37,799 nt of DNA from Schleiferilactobacillus harbinensis DSM 16991 (GCF_000425885.1 NZ_AUEH01000029.1:1-37799); one strand, 5' to 3'. Shown: positions 15,298-24,665, counted from the stretch's first letter. Made by a program: numbers and translations. The notes: generated by a model from the sequence alone, not told the origin.

Positions 15298-15558
15298 TTA
15301 GTAGGCATTATCGATACCAGACCGTTTACTGGCATGATAAATGTAGCGATACATCAAATGCCCAATCAGGACATAACCCACCGTTCCGCTGCTTTTATCG
15401 ATCAAGTCGAGCAGGATTTTGATCAACGTGGTTTTCCCGGCACCATTTTTTCCTAATACACCCAGTATTTCTCCCTGGTGAATGGCGAAGTTCAGATGAT
15501 CCAGCACGGTGGTCGCACCATACTGCTTGGTAACGTCCGTTGCTGTCAAAATATCCAC
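15298..15558 (-). pseudogene. ABC ATPase remnant, probably fused to the end of its permease
   Basis: 86 codons from a GTG with GGGAGGGG 6 nt upstream. Residues 1-60 are a normal ABC ATPase N-terminus with an intact Walker A (GKNGAGKTT). The sequence then breaks off after DLIDKSSGTV, with no signature, Walker B or H-loop. The last 26 residues (GYVLIGHLMYRYIYHASKR, then SGIDNAY) look like a hydrophobic helix with a basic tail, as at the C-terminus of an ABC-2 permease. An internal deletion joining ATPase start and permease end in frame would explain this. The product cannot be an active ATPase. Confidence 0.75.
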
Positions 15559-15619
15559 GACTATCCCCTCCCTGTCTTACTTACTTTAGCCAATCCGCCT
15601 GCAGAATGCACGACTTTTT

Positions 15620-15633
15620 AATACCGCGGTATT
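15620..15633. promoter_or_regulatory. Palindrome upstream of the ABC remnant
   Basis: AATACCGCGGTATT is a perfect 14-nt palindrome about 60 nt before the GTG start of the remnant. It may be the surviving operator of the lost transporter operon. No regulator is assigned. Confidence 0.35.
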
Positions 15634-15639
15634 TTATGC

Positions 15640-15674
15640 AAAAAATAAAGCGCCCCAGCCAACGGCCAAGGCGC
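15640..15674 (-). terminator. purA terminator
   Basis: Minus strand GCGCC/GGCGC stem with an inner GCC/GGC pairing, followed by TTTATTTTTT. It begins 15 nt after the purA stop. Confidence 0.85.
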
Positions 15675-15689
15675 CCAATCACCATGAAA

Positions 15690-17012
<1,323 letters not shown>

Positions 17013-17050
17013 TTATTTTGATCATTCTGCTTCAAAACTCACACCGGACC

Positions 17051-17079
17051 ATAATATCAGTTTTAAATGTGTTTGGCAA
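17051..17079 (-). promoter_or_regulatory. purA promoter
   Basis: Minus strand -35 TTGCCA (17074-17079), 17-nt spacer, -10 TATTAT (17051-17056). It lies downstream of the structured element, so purA can be expressed independently of dnaB. I see no clear PurR box. Confidence 0.75.
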
Positions 17080-17129
17080 CGCAAACCCGAATCCCATGTC
17101 CCAAACATCCGGCAATCATTCGTAAAGAA

Positions 17130-17361
17130 AACTGGGACAAGGCCTTCATTTCCTAGTCTACCGAGTGCCAATGCGTAGCAAGCGGAGGCAAAATGGGCTC
17201 AGTGGTGGAAACCACACGGCGGCTTTGCCGCCGATGTGGTTAGGCGACTTGAAGACAGCGGTTTTCGCTGGCTTCAAGCGCCGTCACCACGTTCCAGCCC
17301 AATTTTGCCGGAGCTTGCGTAGCTTTGGCACGGCGTATCAGGAGAGAGCCTTGTCCCAGTT
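17130..17361. repeat. 232-nt cruciform-like structured element between dnaB and purA
   Basis: The ends are perfect 14-nt inverted repeats (AACTGGGACAAGGC at 17130-17143, GCCTTGTCCCAGTT at 17348-17361). Inside, GTGCCAA/TTGGCAC (17165, 17325), GCAAGC/GCTTGC (17178, 17313), GGCAAAAT/ATTTTGCC and GGGCT/AGCCC (17187-17199, 17296-17309) continue the stem with internal loops. GTGGTG/CACCAC (17202, 17285) then closes a three-way junction. It carries two hairpins: AACCACA-CGGCGGC/GCCGCCG-TGTGGTT, and CTTGAAG..AGCG/CGCT..CTTCAAG. The minus-strand 3' end runs into TTTTCTTT, so it can terminate the dnaB transcript. Whether it is a mobile palindromic repeat, a structured RNA or only a terminator is open. 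Confidence 0.8.
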
Positions 17362-17375
17362 CCTTCTTACGATCA

Positions 17376-18785
17376 TCACGCCGGTTGCGCGTACGAAATC
17401 GACGAGAACTTGTTATACGACTTAATAAACAGCAACTTCACCGTTCCCCGGGCACCGGACCGGTTCTTTTCAATGATCACTTCCACGACCCCGGCATCGG
17501 AGTCTTCGTCCTCACTGCTGCTGGGGGCGTTACCGCCACCGCCGCCGCCGTAATTATCATCATCATCGCCGTCCTCATCCCGGTAATAATCGTCCCGGTA
17601 CAGGAAAGCGACGATATCGGCATCCTGTTCAATGGAGCCGGATTCCCGAATATCAGACAGCACCGGCCGTTTATCCTGCCGTTGTTCCACGCCTCGGGAT
17701 AGCTGGGACAGGGCAATGACCGGCACGTGCAATTCCTTGGCCAGCATCTTCAGCTGCCGGGAAATTGCCGATACTTCCTGTTGGCGATTCTCTTGACCGC
17801 TGCCTTCGATCAGCTGCAGGTAATCGACGACGATCAAGCCGAGATTGCCCTGCTCCTTAGCCAGCCGCCGCGCCTTAGCCCGGATGTTGGCCATCTTGAT
17901 CCCCGGCGTATCATCAATAAAGATCTGGGCTTTGGACAAGCTGCCCATGGCGACGATCAGGCTTTCCCACTCGTTATCGGTCAGTTGGCCGGTCCGCAAG
18001 TGGTTGGCCTCAATACTGCCTTCCGCACAGAGCATCCGGTTGACCAGCTGTTCTGCCCCCATTTCCAAACTGAAAATAGCGACGGAAGTGTCCGACTTGG
18101 TGGCCACGTTTTGGGCGACATTCAAGGCAAACGCGGTCTTTCCGACCCCGGGCCGGGCAGCGAGGATAATCAATTCATCCTCGTGCAGGCCCGCTGTGAT
18201 CAGGTCCAGATCCCGGTAACCGGTGGACAGGCCGGTAATCTCATCGTTGTTCTTCGACAGTTCAGTCACTTTGGTCAGTGCATCGTTTAAGACATCGCTG
18301 ATCGGCTTGAAGCCATTTTGCTGGGTCGTGTCCGAGACCGCCATGATCTCTTTTTCGGCATTATCCAGCACATCCTCCACATCGCTGTCGGGGTTGTACC
18401 CGGTCTGAACGATATGGGTCGCCGTGTCGATCAGTTTGCGCAGGGTCGCCTTCTGCTTGACGATCTTCGCGTAGTACACCACGTTAGCCGCGGTGGGTAC
18501 GATGTTAGCCAGGTCGACCAGATAAGTGATTCCGCCCACGTCCGCCAATTGCTGACGGGTGGCGAGCTCGTTTTTCAGCGTCACGATATCGATAGCTTCA
18601 TCGCGATCCGTGAGGGCCACCATCGCCGCGAAGATATATTGGTGGGCTTTTTTGTAAAAATCGTCCGCCGTCACATAGGCCATGGCCTCTACCAAGGCAT
18701 CACGGGATAGAAAAACGGAGCCGAGAACGGATTGCTCGGCATCGTTATCCTGTGGTGGCGTCCGATCGATCAACTCGTTATTCAC
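17376..18785 (-). CDS. dnaB: Replicative DNA helicase
   Basis: 469 residues, full length (called dnaC in Bacillus nomenclature). This is the hexameric 5'-3' helicase of the replication fork. Seen: the N-terminal domain (PPQDNDAEQSVLGSVFLSRDAL), Walker A ARPGVGKTAFALN, the Walker B region GLIVVDYLQLIEG, and the C-terminal EKNRSGARGTVKLLF and YNKFS motifs. Between YRDDYY and VVEVIIEKNRSG it has a long acidic and glycine-rich insert (DEDGDDDDNYGGGGGG..), a surface loop that varies in length between lactobacilli. The start is GTG 18785. It is 41 nt downstream of rplI in the conserved gdpP-rplI-dnaB operon. Confidence 0.97.
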   Translation of the reverse strand: MNNELIDRTPPQDNDAEQSVLGSVFLSRDALVEAMAYVTADDFYKKAHQYIFAAMVALTDRDEAIDIVTLKNELATRQQLADVGGITYLVDLANIVPTAANVVYYAKIVKQKATLRKLIDTATHIVQTGYNPDSDVEDVLDNAEKEIMAVSDTTQQNGFKPISDVLNDALTKVTELSKNNDEITGLSTGYRDLDLITAGLHEDELIILAARPGVGKTAFALNVAQNVATKSDTSVAIFSLEMGAEQLVNRMLCAEGSIEANHLRTGQLTDNEWESLIVAMGSLSKAQIFIDDTPGIKMANIRAKARRLAKEQGNLGLIVVDYLQLIEGSGQENRQQEVSAISRQLKMLAKELHVPVIALSQLSRGVEQRQDKRPVLSDIRESGSIEQDADIVAFLYRDDYYRDEDGDDDDNYGGGGGGNAPSSSEDEDSDAGVVEVIIEKNRSGARGTVKLLFIKSYNKFSSISYAQPA

Positions 18786-18826
18786 TCCGTATGATTCCTC
18801 GATTCAATTGATTATTTCCCAGGTAA

Positions 18827-19282
18827 TTAATTCTGCTGAGTGACATGGACCCGGATCACCGCATCCACACCAGGAGCCAGTTTAACCGGGACATTCGTGT
18901 ACCCTAAAGACCGAATCGGTTCGCGCAGATCGATCTTGCGCTTGTCGACCTTCAGCCCAAATTGCTTATCCAGGGCTTGGGCAATCTGCTTGCTGGGAAT
19001 GGAGCCGAACAGTTTGGCGTCTTCACCGGCTTTGGATTGAATTTGGACGATCGTCTTATCGTCTTCGATCTTCGCCTTGAATTCCTTGGCTTCAGCCAAT
19101 TCCGCCGCCCGCTGCTGTGCTTCCCGGCGCTGCTTGCCTTTCAATTCGCTCATGGCTTGGGGGGTTGCTTCCTTGGCCTTGCCTTGCCGCAGTAAGAAAT
19201 TTTGGGCGTATCCGTCCGGAACGTCCTTAATATCGCCGCGCTTGCCTTTACCGCGTACGTCTTCTAAGAAAATGACTTTCAT
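18827..19282 (-). CDS. rplI: 50S ribosomal protein L9
   Basis: 151 residues, the normal bL9 length. The N-terminal RNA-binding domain [31 protein letters not shown] is followed by the long connecting helix ([18 protein letters not shown]) and the C-terminal domain. ATG 19282 has AAGGGAAG upstream. It is 27 nt after gdpP. Confidence 0.97.
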   Translation of the reverse strand: MKVIFLEDVRGKGKRGDIKDVPDGYAQNFLLRQGKAKEATPQAMSELKGKQRREAQQRAAELAEAKEFKAKIEDDKTIVQIQSKAGEDAKLFGSIPSKQIAQALDKQFGLKVDKRKIDLREPIRSLGYTNVPVKLAPGVDAVIRVHVTQQN

Positions 19283-19309
19283 TGGTTTTCTTCCCTTCTC
19301 GTTGTTGTC

Positions 19310-21322
19310 TTACTCTTCGTCAGCCGCGACCAGCTGGGTCAAGATATCCTTCAACTGCTGGCGGGCTTGGGCGATGGTTGAATCCTTAATTTGCGTGGCC
19401 GCGTTGGATAAGTGACCGCCGCCGCCCATCTTTTCCATGATCACCTGGACATTGACCTTGCCCAGGGAACGGGCAGAAATGCCGATCACGCCGTCAATGC
19501 GCTTGACGATGACGAAGGAGGCCTCGATCCCGGCCAGCGACAGCAGCGTGTCCGCCGCCTGGGCCGCCACGACCGGATCATAGACTTCATCTTCCTCACC
19601 CGTACAGAGTGCCATATTCGGTTCCACCATTTCAATGGTCTCGATCAGGTGATTCTTCTGGATAAAGTTATTGACGTCTTCTTTGAGCAGTTCCTGTACT
19701 AGTGTACTATCTGCACCAACCGACCGTAAATAGGAAGCGGCATCGAATGTCCGCGTCCCGGTCCGCAGGGAGAAGCTGTGGGTATCGACGGTGATCCCGG
19801 CCAGCATGGCGGTTGCTTCCAGCTTGCTCAAGCCTGGCACGTTTTTCGGCTGGTACTCAAACATTTCGGTGATCAATTCACAGGTCGAACTGGCGTAAGG
19901 TTCAATATACACCAGCATCGGATTCTCTGGGAACTCCTCGCCCCGCCGGTGATGATCGATGACGATCAGCCGCTGGGACAGGCGCTGACACAGTTCCGGC
20001 GAGATTGAAATCGACGGCTTGGAATGATCCACCAGAATCAGCAGCGTCTTGTCCGTTACCTGATTCAGCGCCTCCGTCGGGGTCAAAATATGCTTGGCCA
20101 CCTCGGGCTGTTCTTCCACCCGGTGCAGCAGGCGCTGCACATCGGAGTGGACGTCGTTGGCGTTGACGATCACGTCGCATTCCTTGCCATTCATTTCGGC
20201 GATTCGGCGAATCCCCAGAGAGGCGCCAATGGCGTCCATATCCGGCCGGGCATGGCCCATGACGTAGATTTTATCCACTTGCTTGAAGATTTCCTGCAAC
20301 GCCTGGGAAATCATCCGGGCCCGCACCCGCGTCCGTTTCTCCATCGGGTTGGTCCGGCCGCCAAAGAAGCGGGCCGGTGAATCCGGAGCCTTGACGACGA
20401 CCTGATCGCCGCCCCGGCCCAAGGCCAGGTCCAGGTTGGATTGGGCATCGTTGGCTAAGGTGGCCAGGTTCGGGTTGCCATAGGCAAAGCCGATGGACAG
20501 GGTCAATGGATAGTTCTGCTTCGATGTATCCTGACGAATAACGTCCAGAATCTTGAACTTATCGTGCTCAGCCTCTTGCAACCGGGCCATATAAGCCATC
20601 ACGAAGAAGTGATCATCGTCCACCCGCTTCAGGAACATGTGGTAGTGATTCGCCCAGTCCGTCAGCTTGTTGGTCACGTAGTTGTTCATGTTCGAAATGG
20701 CCTGATCATCCATCGATTGGGTGATCTCGTCATAGTTATCCAAGAACACCTGCCCAATGGCCACCTGCTGGGCGGCCAACTGGTCTTCGATCTTGGCGTA
20801 CTTGGTGATGTCGAGTAAGTAAATAACCCCCAGGTCATCCTGGACGATCATATCAAATTGGTTGTCCCCCCATTTGATCTGGTGGGGACTGTCGTCGCCG
20901 CTGTACTTGGCGACAAACTGACCTAAGTCCGGCAGTGCATTATCCAGCGTCTTGCCCAGAATGTCTTTCTTCCCAATATATTGCTGGAAGAAAGGGTTCG
21001 TCCACTGAATCTCCTTGTGGTCGTTATACAACAGGATGCCAATGGGCATCTGAATCAGCGCTTCCTGCTCCCCCCGCTTGATGCGGTAGGTCAGGTCGGA
21101 GACGTACTTCTGGGTGTCCTGGGTGATGACCTCGGCGGCGTAGTAGATACTGACGACCATGGCCAGAAAGAGAATGGTCAACGCCAGGCCGATCCAGAAT
21201 GAGTTGAAGAAGCTCAAAATAATCGTCGCCAGCGCTAGGCCCACAATGATCGCAAAAATCGTGATCACTCGGGCATTCCGCATGAAAGCCGGAAGCTTGA
21301 TGCGTTGGAACACGTTCTTCAT
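19310..21322 (-). CDS. gdpP: Cyclic-di-AMP phosphodiesterase
   Basis: 670 residues, full length. Two N-terminal membrane helices (about 15-55) are followed by a PAS-like domain, a degenerate GGDEF domain (about 180-310), and a DHH/DHHA1 module. The catalytic metal motifs are GHARPDMDAIG (about 355) and VIDHHRRG (about 452), and the C-terminal MGGGGHLSNAATQI belongs to DHHA1. The family hydrolyses c-di-AMP to pApA and so sets potassium, osmotic and cell-wall homeostasis. It is the first gene of gdpP-rplI-dnaB. In typical lactobacilli rpsR lies directly upstream, but here it is 13.6 kb away. Confidence 0.96.
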   Translation of the reverse strand: MKNVFQRIKLPAFMRNARVITIFAIIVGLALATIILSFFNSFWIGLALTILFLAMVVSIYYAAEVITQDTQKYVSDLTYRIKRGEQEALIQMPIGILLYNDHKEIQWTNPFFQQYIGKKDILGKTLDNALPDLGQFVAKYSGDDSPHQIKWGDNQFDMIVQDDLGVIYLLDITKYAKIEDQLAAQQVAIGQVFLDNYDEITQSMDDQAISNMNNYVTNKLTDWANHYHMFLKRVDDDHFFVMAYMARLQEAEHDKFKILDVIRQDTSKQNYPLTLSIGFAYGNPNLATLANDAQSNLDLALGRGGDQVVVKAPDSPARFFGGRTNPMEKRTRVRARMISQALQEIFKQVDKIYVMGHARPDMDAIGASLGIRRIAEMNGKECDVIVNANDVHSDVQRLLHRVEEQPEVAKHILTPTEALNQVTDKTLLILVDHSKPSISISPELCQRLSQRLIVIDHHRRGEEFPENPMLVYIEPYASSTCELITEMFEYQPKNVPGLSKLEATAMLAGITVDTHSFSLRTGTRTFDAASYLRSVGADSTLVQELLKEDVNNFIQKNHLIETIEMVEPNMALCTGEEDEVYDPVVAAQAADTLLSLAGIEASFVIVKRIDGVIGISARSLGKVNVQVIMEKMGGGGHLSNAATQIKDSTIAQARQQLKDILTQLVAADEE

Positions 21323-21403
21323 TGATATTTTCCCTCTTTTTGAATCGCGTTAGGCGCCTGGAAACAGCGCGCACAAGTAAACGATCGCGTCATAGTTAAG
21401 ACT

Positions 21404-21412
21404 ATTTTAACA
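21404..21412 (-). promoter_or_regulatory. Candidate gdpP operon promoter (extended -10)
   Basis: Minus strand TGT-TAAAAT forms an extended -10. A poor -35-like TTGGCT lies 15 nt further upstream. It would give a leader of about 75 nt. Confidence 0.4.
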
Positions 21413-21445
21413 CATGTAAGGGAAAGCCAAGTTTTCATCAAGAAA

Positions 21446-21477
21446 GCAGTCAATGTTCCACGTGAAACATTGACTGC
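21446..21477. terminator. Terminator-like hairpin carrying parS
   Basis: GCAGTCAATGTT and AACATTGACTGC form a perfect 12-bp stem closing an 8-nt loop. T-rich tracts follow on both strands (TTTATTTTT on plus, TTTCTTG on minus). It separates the sdaAB-sdaAA-kinase operon from gdpP. Confidence 0.7.
21454..21469. other. parS, ParB (Spo0J) binding site
   Basis: TGTTCCACGTGAAACA fits the 16-nt parS consensus TGTTNCACGTGAAACA at every defined base. A chance match is very unlikely in 38 kb, and parS sites cluster near oriC, where this gene neighbourhood belongs. It would load ParB for chromosome segregation and SMC recruitment. Confidence 0.88.
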
Positions 21478-21481
21478 CGCT

Positions 21482-21964
21482 TTATTTTTGTCCGCTCATC
21501 TCGGCCACTGCCTCGGCAATCGACCAACTCGCCGGAATCAGCACTTCTTCCGGCCAGCCCAGCACATCATGGGGCAGAAACCATTTAGCCAGCGCATCTG
21601 GGCCAAACGACCCGGCTTGGGATCGCGTTTGGTGGCGCTCAATGGTTTCTGCCAAGGTTAAATCGTAATAGTAGGCTTGAGCTCGGTCAAAATCCTGAGC
21701 CAGGCTGGTGAGCATGTCGCCGTACACCGCTTTGCTCAAAATGCCTTCCAGAATCACGATCTGTTCATGGGCCAGGCCAAAGCGGGCGATGGTTTCCATT
21801 AAATCAATACTCGGGTTGCCTGGGTGATCGTGGGTCTGCAGCATATCCCGCCGGACCACATCCTGATCAATCAGTAAAGAACCCGGCAGCCGGTCGTGCA
21901 GCGCCCGGGCCACCGTCGTTTTACCGGAACCGGAATTGCCGCGGATAATAATCATATCGCTCAT
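21482..21964 (-). CDS. P-loop kinase of the AAA/zeta-like type
   Basis: 160 residues. Walker A is GNSGSGKTT (9-17) in the setting MIIIRGNSGSGKTTVARAL, followed by LLIDQDVVRRDML and IVILEGIL, then a YYYDLTLAETIERHQTR segment like the lid of nucleotide or small-molecule kinases. Annotated relatives are simply 'AAA family ATPase' or 'kinase'; the substrate is unknown. The start codon overlaps the sdaAA stop by ATGA, so it is translated from the serine-dehydratase mRNA. A zeta-toxin role is unlikely since no epsilon-type antitoxin is present. Confidence 0.8.
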   Translation of the reverse strand: MSDMIIIRGNSGSGKTTVARALHDRLPGSLLIDQDVVRRDMLQTHDHPGNPSIDLMETIARFGLAHEQIVILEGILSKAVYGDMLTSLAQDFDRAQAYYYDLTLAETIERHQTRSQAGSFGPDALAKWFLPHDVLGWPEEVLIPASWSIAEAVAEMSGQK

Positions 21965-22830
21965 CGGTCACCAAAAATCTGCTGCTTCAATTTCAAGGCC
22001 GTCGGCGTCGTGGCCAGTCCGCCCTCCGCAGTTTCCTTGAAGGCACTGGGCATTTGCATACCGACCCGGCGCATCGCTTCGATCGTTTCGTCCACCGGGA
22101 TCACACTCTTCAACCCGGCCAGCGCCATGTCGGCGGAAATCATGGCCTGACTGGCCCCCAGGGCGTTGCGTTTCACACAGGGGACCTCCACCAGACCAGC
22201 GACCGGATCGCAGATCAGCCCCAGCATGTTCTGCAGCGTCATCGCCACCGCGTTGGCCGCCTGCACCACGGTGCCGCCCTTGGCGCAGACCAGCGCAGCG
22301 GCAGCCATGGCACTGGCGGAACCGACCTCTTCCTGACAGCCGCCCTCGGCCCCAGCGATCCCCGCATTATTGGCGATCACCAGCCCGAAGGCCCCAGCCG
22401 TGAAGAGAAAATCGATCTGCTGGTCCCGGGTCATGGCCAGCCGCTCCCGGACGGCCAGCAAAACCCCGGCTAAGACGCCGGCACTGCCCGCGGTGGGCGT
22501 GGCACAGATCAGACCCATTTTGGCATTCACCTCATTGACCGCGATGGCATTGCGCACCGCCTCCAGAATGGGCTGGCCGCTCAGGAAATCGCCGGCGGTC
22601 AGGTACTGATCCATCCTTTTAGCTTCCATACCAGTCAACCCGGTCACCGATTTCACCCCAGCGATGCCCTCTTTGACCGAACGCACCATGACGTCCAGAT
22701 TTTTACCCATCAAATGACGAATCTGGTCCGCGCTCCGCGTCGTATTTTCAACCTCCATGTGCACCATCATCGCGGCCACTGACGGATAATCAGCACTCTG
22801 TTCAACAAGCTCTTTAATCGTATAAAACAT
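21961..22830 (-). CDS. sdaAA: L-serine dehydratase, iron-sulfur dependent, alpha subunit
   Basis: 289 residues, normal length. With the beta subunit it deaminates L-serine to pyruvate and ammonia using an oxygen-sensitive 4Fe-4S cluster. Cluster cysteines appear in GAEGGCQEE, LICDPVAGLVEVPC and a further conserved site near GLICATPTAGSAGV. ATG 22830 is preceded by AAGGAG. It lies 14 nt after sdaAB and is followed by the coupled kinase gene. The operon would feed pyruvate metabolism and detoxify excess serine. Confidence 0.95.
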   Translation of the reverse strand: MFYTIKELVEQSADYPSVAAMMVHMEVENTTRSADQIRHLMGKNLDVMVRSVKEGIAGVKSVTGLTGMEAKRMDQYLTAGDFLSGQPILEAVRNAIAVNEVNAKMGLICATPTAGSAGVLAGVLLAVRERLAMTRDQQIDFLFTAGAFGLVIANNAGIAGAEGGCQEEVGSASAMAAAALVCAKGGTVVQAANAVAMTLQNMLGLICDPVAGLVEVPCVKRNALGASQAMISADMALAGLKSVIPVDETIEAMRRVGMQMPSAFKETAEGGLATTPTALKLKQQIFGDR

Positions 22831-22844
22831 TTTTGGCGGACTCC

Positions 22845-23510
22845 TTATTCGAAATAGGTGGCATTGATCATGTGCGGCAGCTGCTTCAACTGGTCGAGAA
22901 TCCCTGGCTGGTAGTCATCGACTTCCAGCACCATGATGGCTTTCTCTCCTTTGGCTGAGCGGGTCACGGTCATGGTCCCGATGTTGATGTTGTTTTCAGA
23001 AAAGATACGGGTCACCCGCGCGACCATCCCCGGTACATCCTCATGGATCGTGATGTACGTCGGGGTGCCCATACTCAGGGTGATCTTGAAGCCGTTGATT
23101 TCCGTGATCTGAATGTTGCCGCCGCCAATGGATACGCCGGTGACCTCCAGTTTGCGGTCGCCCTTCTTCAGCACAATGCGGGCAGTGTTGGGGTGGTCCA
23201 CCTTGTCGCTCTTCGGGACAAAGCCCACCGTGATGCCGCGGTCGTAGGCGATTTTTAAAGAATCCGGCAGGCGCGGATCATCCGGGGCCATGCCCAACAA
23301 GCCGCCGATGATCGCCACATCGGTGCCGTGGCCACGGTATGTTTTGGCAAACGATTCATATAGATAAACGGTGATTTTTTCCGGCGTATCGCCGAAAATA
23401 TCGTGGACCACTTTCCCGATCCGGGCCGCGCCGGCGGTGTGGGAACTGCTGGGACCGACCATCACGGGGCCGATAATATCAAAGACACTGTGGAACCTGA
23501 CGTCTGGCAT
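22845..23510 (-). CDS. sdaAB: L-serine dehydratase, iron-sulfur dependent, beta subunit
   Basis: 221 residues from ATG 23510 (MPDVRFHSVFDIIGPVMVGPSSSHTAGAARIG), with GGAG 6 nt upstream; the longer open frame to the right lacks homology. The catalytic-domain motif GPSSSHTAG is at about 19-27, and a C-terminal ACT domain (TYITIHEDVPGMVARVTRIFSENNINIGTMTVTR) probably binds serine allosterically. It is the first gene of the operon sdaAB-sdaAA-kinase. Confidence 0.95.
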   Translation of the reverse strand: MPDVRFHSVFDIIGPVMVGPSSSHTAGAARIGKVVHDIFGDTPEKITVYLYESFAKTYRGHGTDVAIIGGLLGMAPDDPRLPDSLKIAYDRGITVGFVPKSDKVDHPNTARIVLKKGDRKLEVTGVSIGGGNIQITEINGFKITLSMGTPTYITIHEDVPGMVARVTRIFSENNINIGTMTVTRSAKGEKAIMVLEVDDYQPGILDQLKQLPHMINATYFE

Positions 23511-23715
23511 TTTGCTCTCCGTTCTTGGCACAAGATATACGCTGATTTTAGCACCATTTTCAGAATAAAAATAACAAGAATCAGACTTTGATGCCAGTCC
23601 TTGTGCCGGCCTCATCTTTGGTCGTAGGATAAGCCTCAAAAAAATTGGTCTTTTGGTAGGCACGTGACTATAATGCCTTCTTGTATTGAAATCACTCACC
23701 CGAGGAGGCAGCCCG

Positions 23716-24105
23716 ATGGACTGGGGACCAATCTCTGAATGGGCGGCGGCAGTGGCCGAACTGCTGGCCGTCAGCGTCGCATTATTTCTACCGTATTATA
23801 CAGAGCATCGGAAAGAAAAAAGAAAGATCCGCAATCTGCGGGTGGCCATTAACCATCTCAGTCAGCAGGCGCTGGCTGGCGAAAAAGACGCCGTCGTCAC
23901 TTTGGAAATATTTCTCAATGTGTCTTTTCTGACCACTAGCAGTGCCGAAGCGGAGCGGTTGATCGTCGCTGGCCGCTTGATTCTGGATTCAATCAAGGCG
24001 TTGCCGGATAAACAGGCAGAAAATTATTCGGCGGCGGTCCAGCAAATCAACAAGTTAGTCGCGGCTATCAGTACCCCGAAACACCGGTCAAAGGCGAACC
24101 GGTAA
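23716..24105 (+). CDS. Small membrane-anchored protein of unknown function
   Basis: 129 residues from ATG 23716, set by GAGGAGG 7 nt upstream. One N-terminal hydrophobic helix (about 9-27, AVAELLAVSVALFLPYY) is followed by a basic stop-transfer segment (EHRKEKRKIRNLR) and an all-helical cytoplasmic part. The pattern resembles short phage- or host-encoded single-pass proteins; no family is recognised. It is divergent from sdaAB. Confidence 0.7.
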   Translation: MDWGPISEWAAAVAELLAVSVALFLPYYTEHRKEKRKIRNLRVAINHLSQQALAGEKDAVVTLEIFLNVSFLTTSSAEAERLIVAGRLILDSIKALPDKQAENYSAAVQQINKLVAAISTPKHRSKANR

Positions 24106-24122
24106 TGACTCACTAGGACGGT

Positions 24123-24150
24123 TTGCACGCCCCGATTAATCGGGTAAACT
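24123..24150 (+). promoter_or_regulatory. Candidate promoter of the Nudix gene with palindromic spacer
   Basis: -35 TTGCAC (24123-24128), 16-nt spacer, -10 TAAACT (24145-24150). The spacer contains the perfect palindrome CCCGATTAATCGGG (24131-24144). It could be an operator between the boxes, or a weak terminator for the upstream gene. Confidence 0.4.
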
Positions 24151-24181
24151 GGTGACAATTACTCAGAAAGCAGGTTGACTT

Positions 24182-24664
24182 ATGGCAGATTACATCAAAG
24201 AAATCCGCGCCTTAGTGGGACACAAACCGATTCTGCTCAATGCCGCCGGGGGAGCGGTTTTTAACGACCAGGGGCAAATCCTGATTCAACAGCATACCGA
24301 TAACCGCACTTGGAGTCTGCCCGGCGGCTTCATGGAATACGGTGAAACCTTCCGGGAAACTGTGCTGCGGGAATATAAGGAAGACAGCGGTCTGGAAGTT
24401 AAAATCGACCATCTGATCGGTGTTTTCGACCAAGGCTTCACCGTTTATCCCAACGGCGACGAGTGCCAGGTCATTTCGGCCCTCTTCGCGGTCACCCCCA
24501 TCGGCGGCAAACGAATCACTGAGGAGCAGTTCGAAACCGTCGGGACGGATTACTTCGATGAAGACAATCTGCCCCCGCTGCTCAATCAGCAAACCGCCAA
24601 CATGATCCATGCCGCCTTCGCGGATTGGCGCAAGCACCACAAACAAGAGAAAGCTAGCGATTAA
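24182..24664 (+). CDS. Nudix hydrolase
   Basis: 160 residues. The Nudix box runs GGFMEYGETFRETVLREYKE (about 48-67) then DSGL; it fits GX5EX7REUXEEXGU except that the last acidic residue is Asp (KED). The metal-binding glutamates are present. The surroundings (LLNAAGGAVFNDQGQILIQQHTDNRTWSLPGG) are those of the MutT/ADP-ribose-pyrophosphatase-like subgroup common in lactobacilli. Substrate not predictable. A very small membrane protein follows directly. Confidence 0.9.
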   Translation: MADYIKEIRALVGHKPILLNAAGGAVFNDQGQILIQQHTDNRTWSLPGGFMEYGETFRETVLREYKEDSGLEVKIDHLIGVFDQGFTVYPNGDECQVISALFAVTPIGGKRITEEQFETVGTDYFDEDNLPPLLNQQTANMIHAAFADWRKHHKQEKASD

Positions 24665-24665
24665 T

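Noticed and set aside
17521-17600. Gly/Asp-rich low-complexity stretch in dnaB, considered as an intein or insertion
   Set aside because: Too short for an intein and located in a loop that is variable in lactobacillus DnaB proteins; flanking motifs are intact and in frame.
20268-20277. DnaA-box-like TTATCCACT in gdpP
   Set aside because: Only one copy, one mismatch from TTATCCACA, inside a conserved coding region. No cluster and no AT-rich unwinding region, so not an origin.
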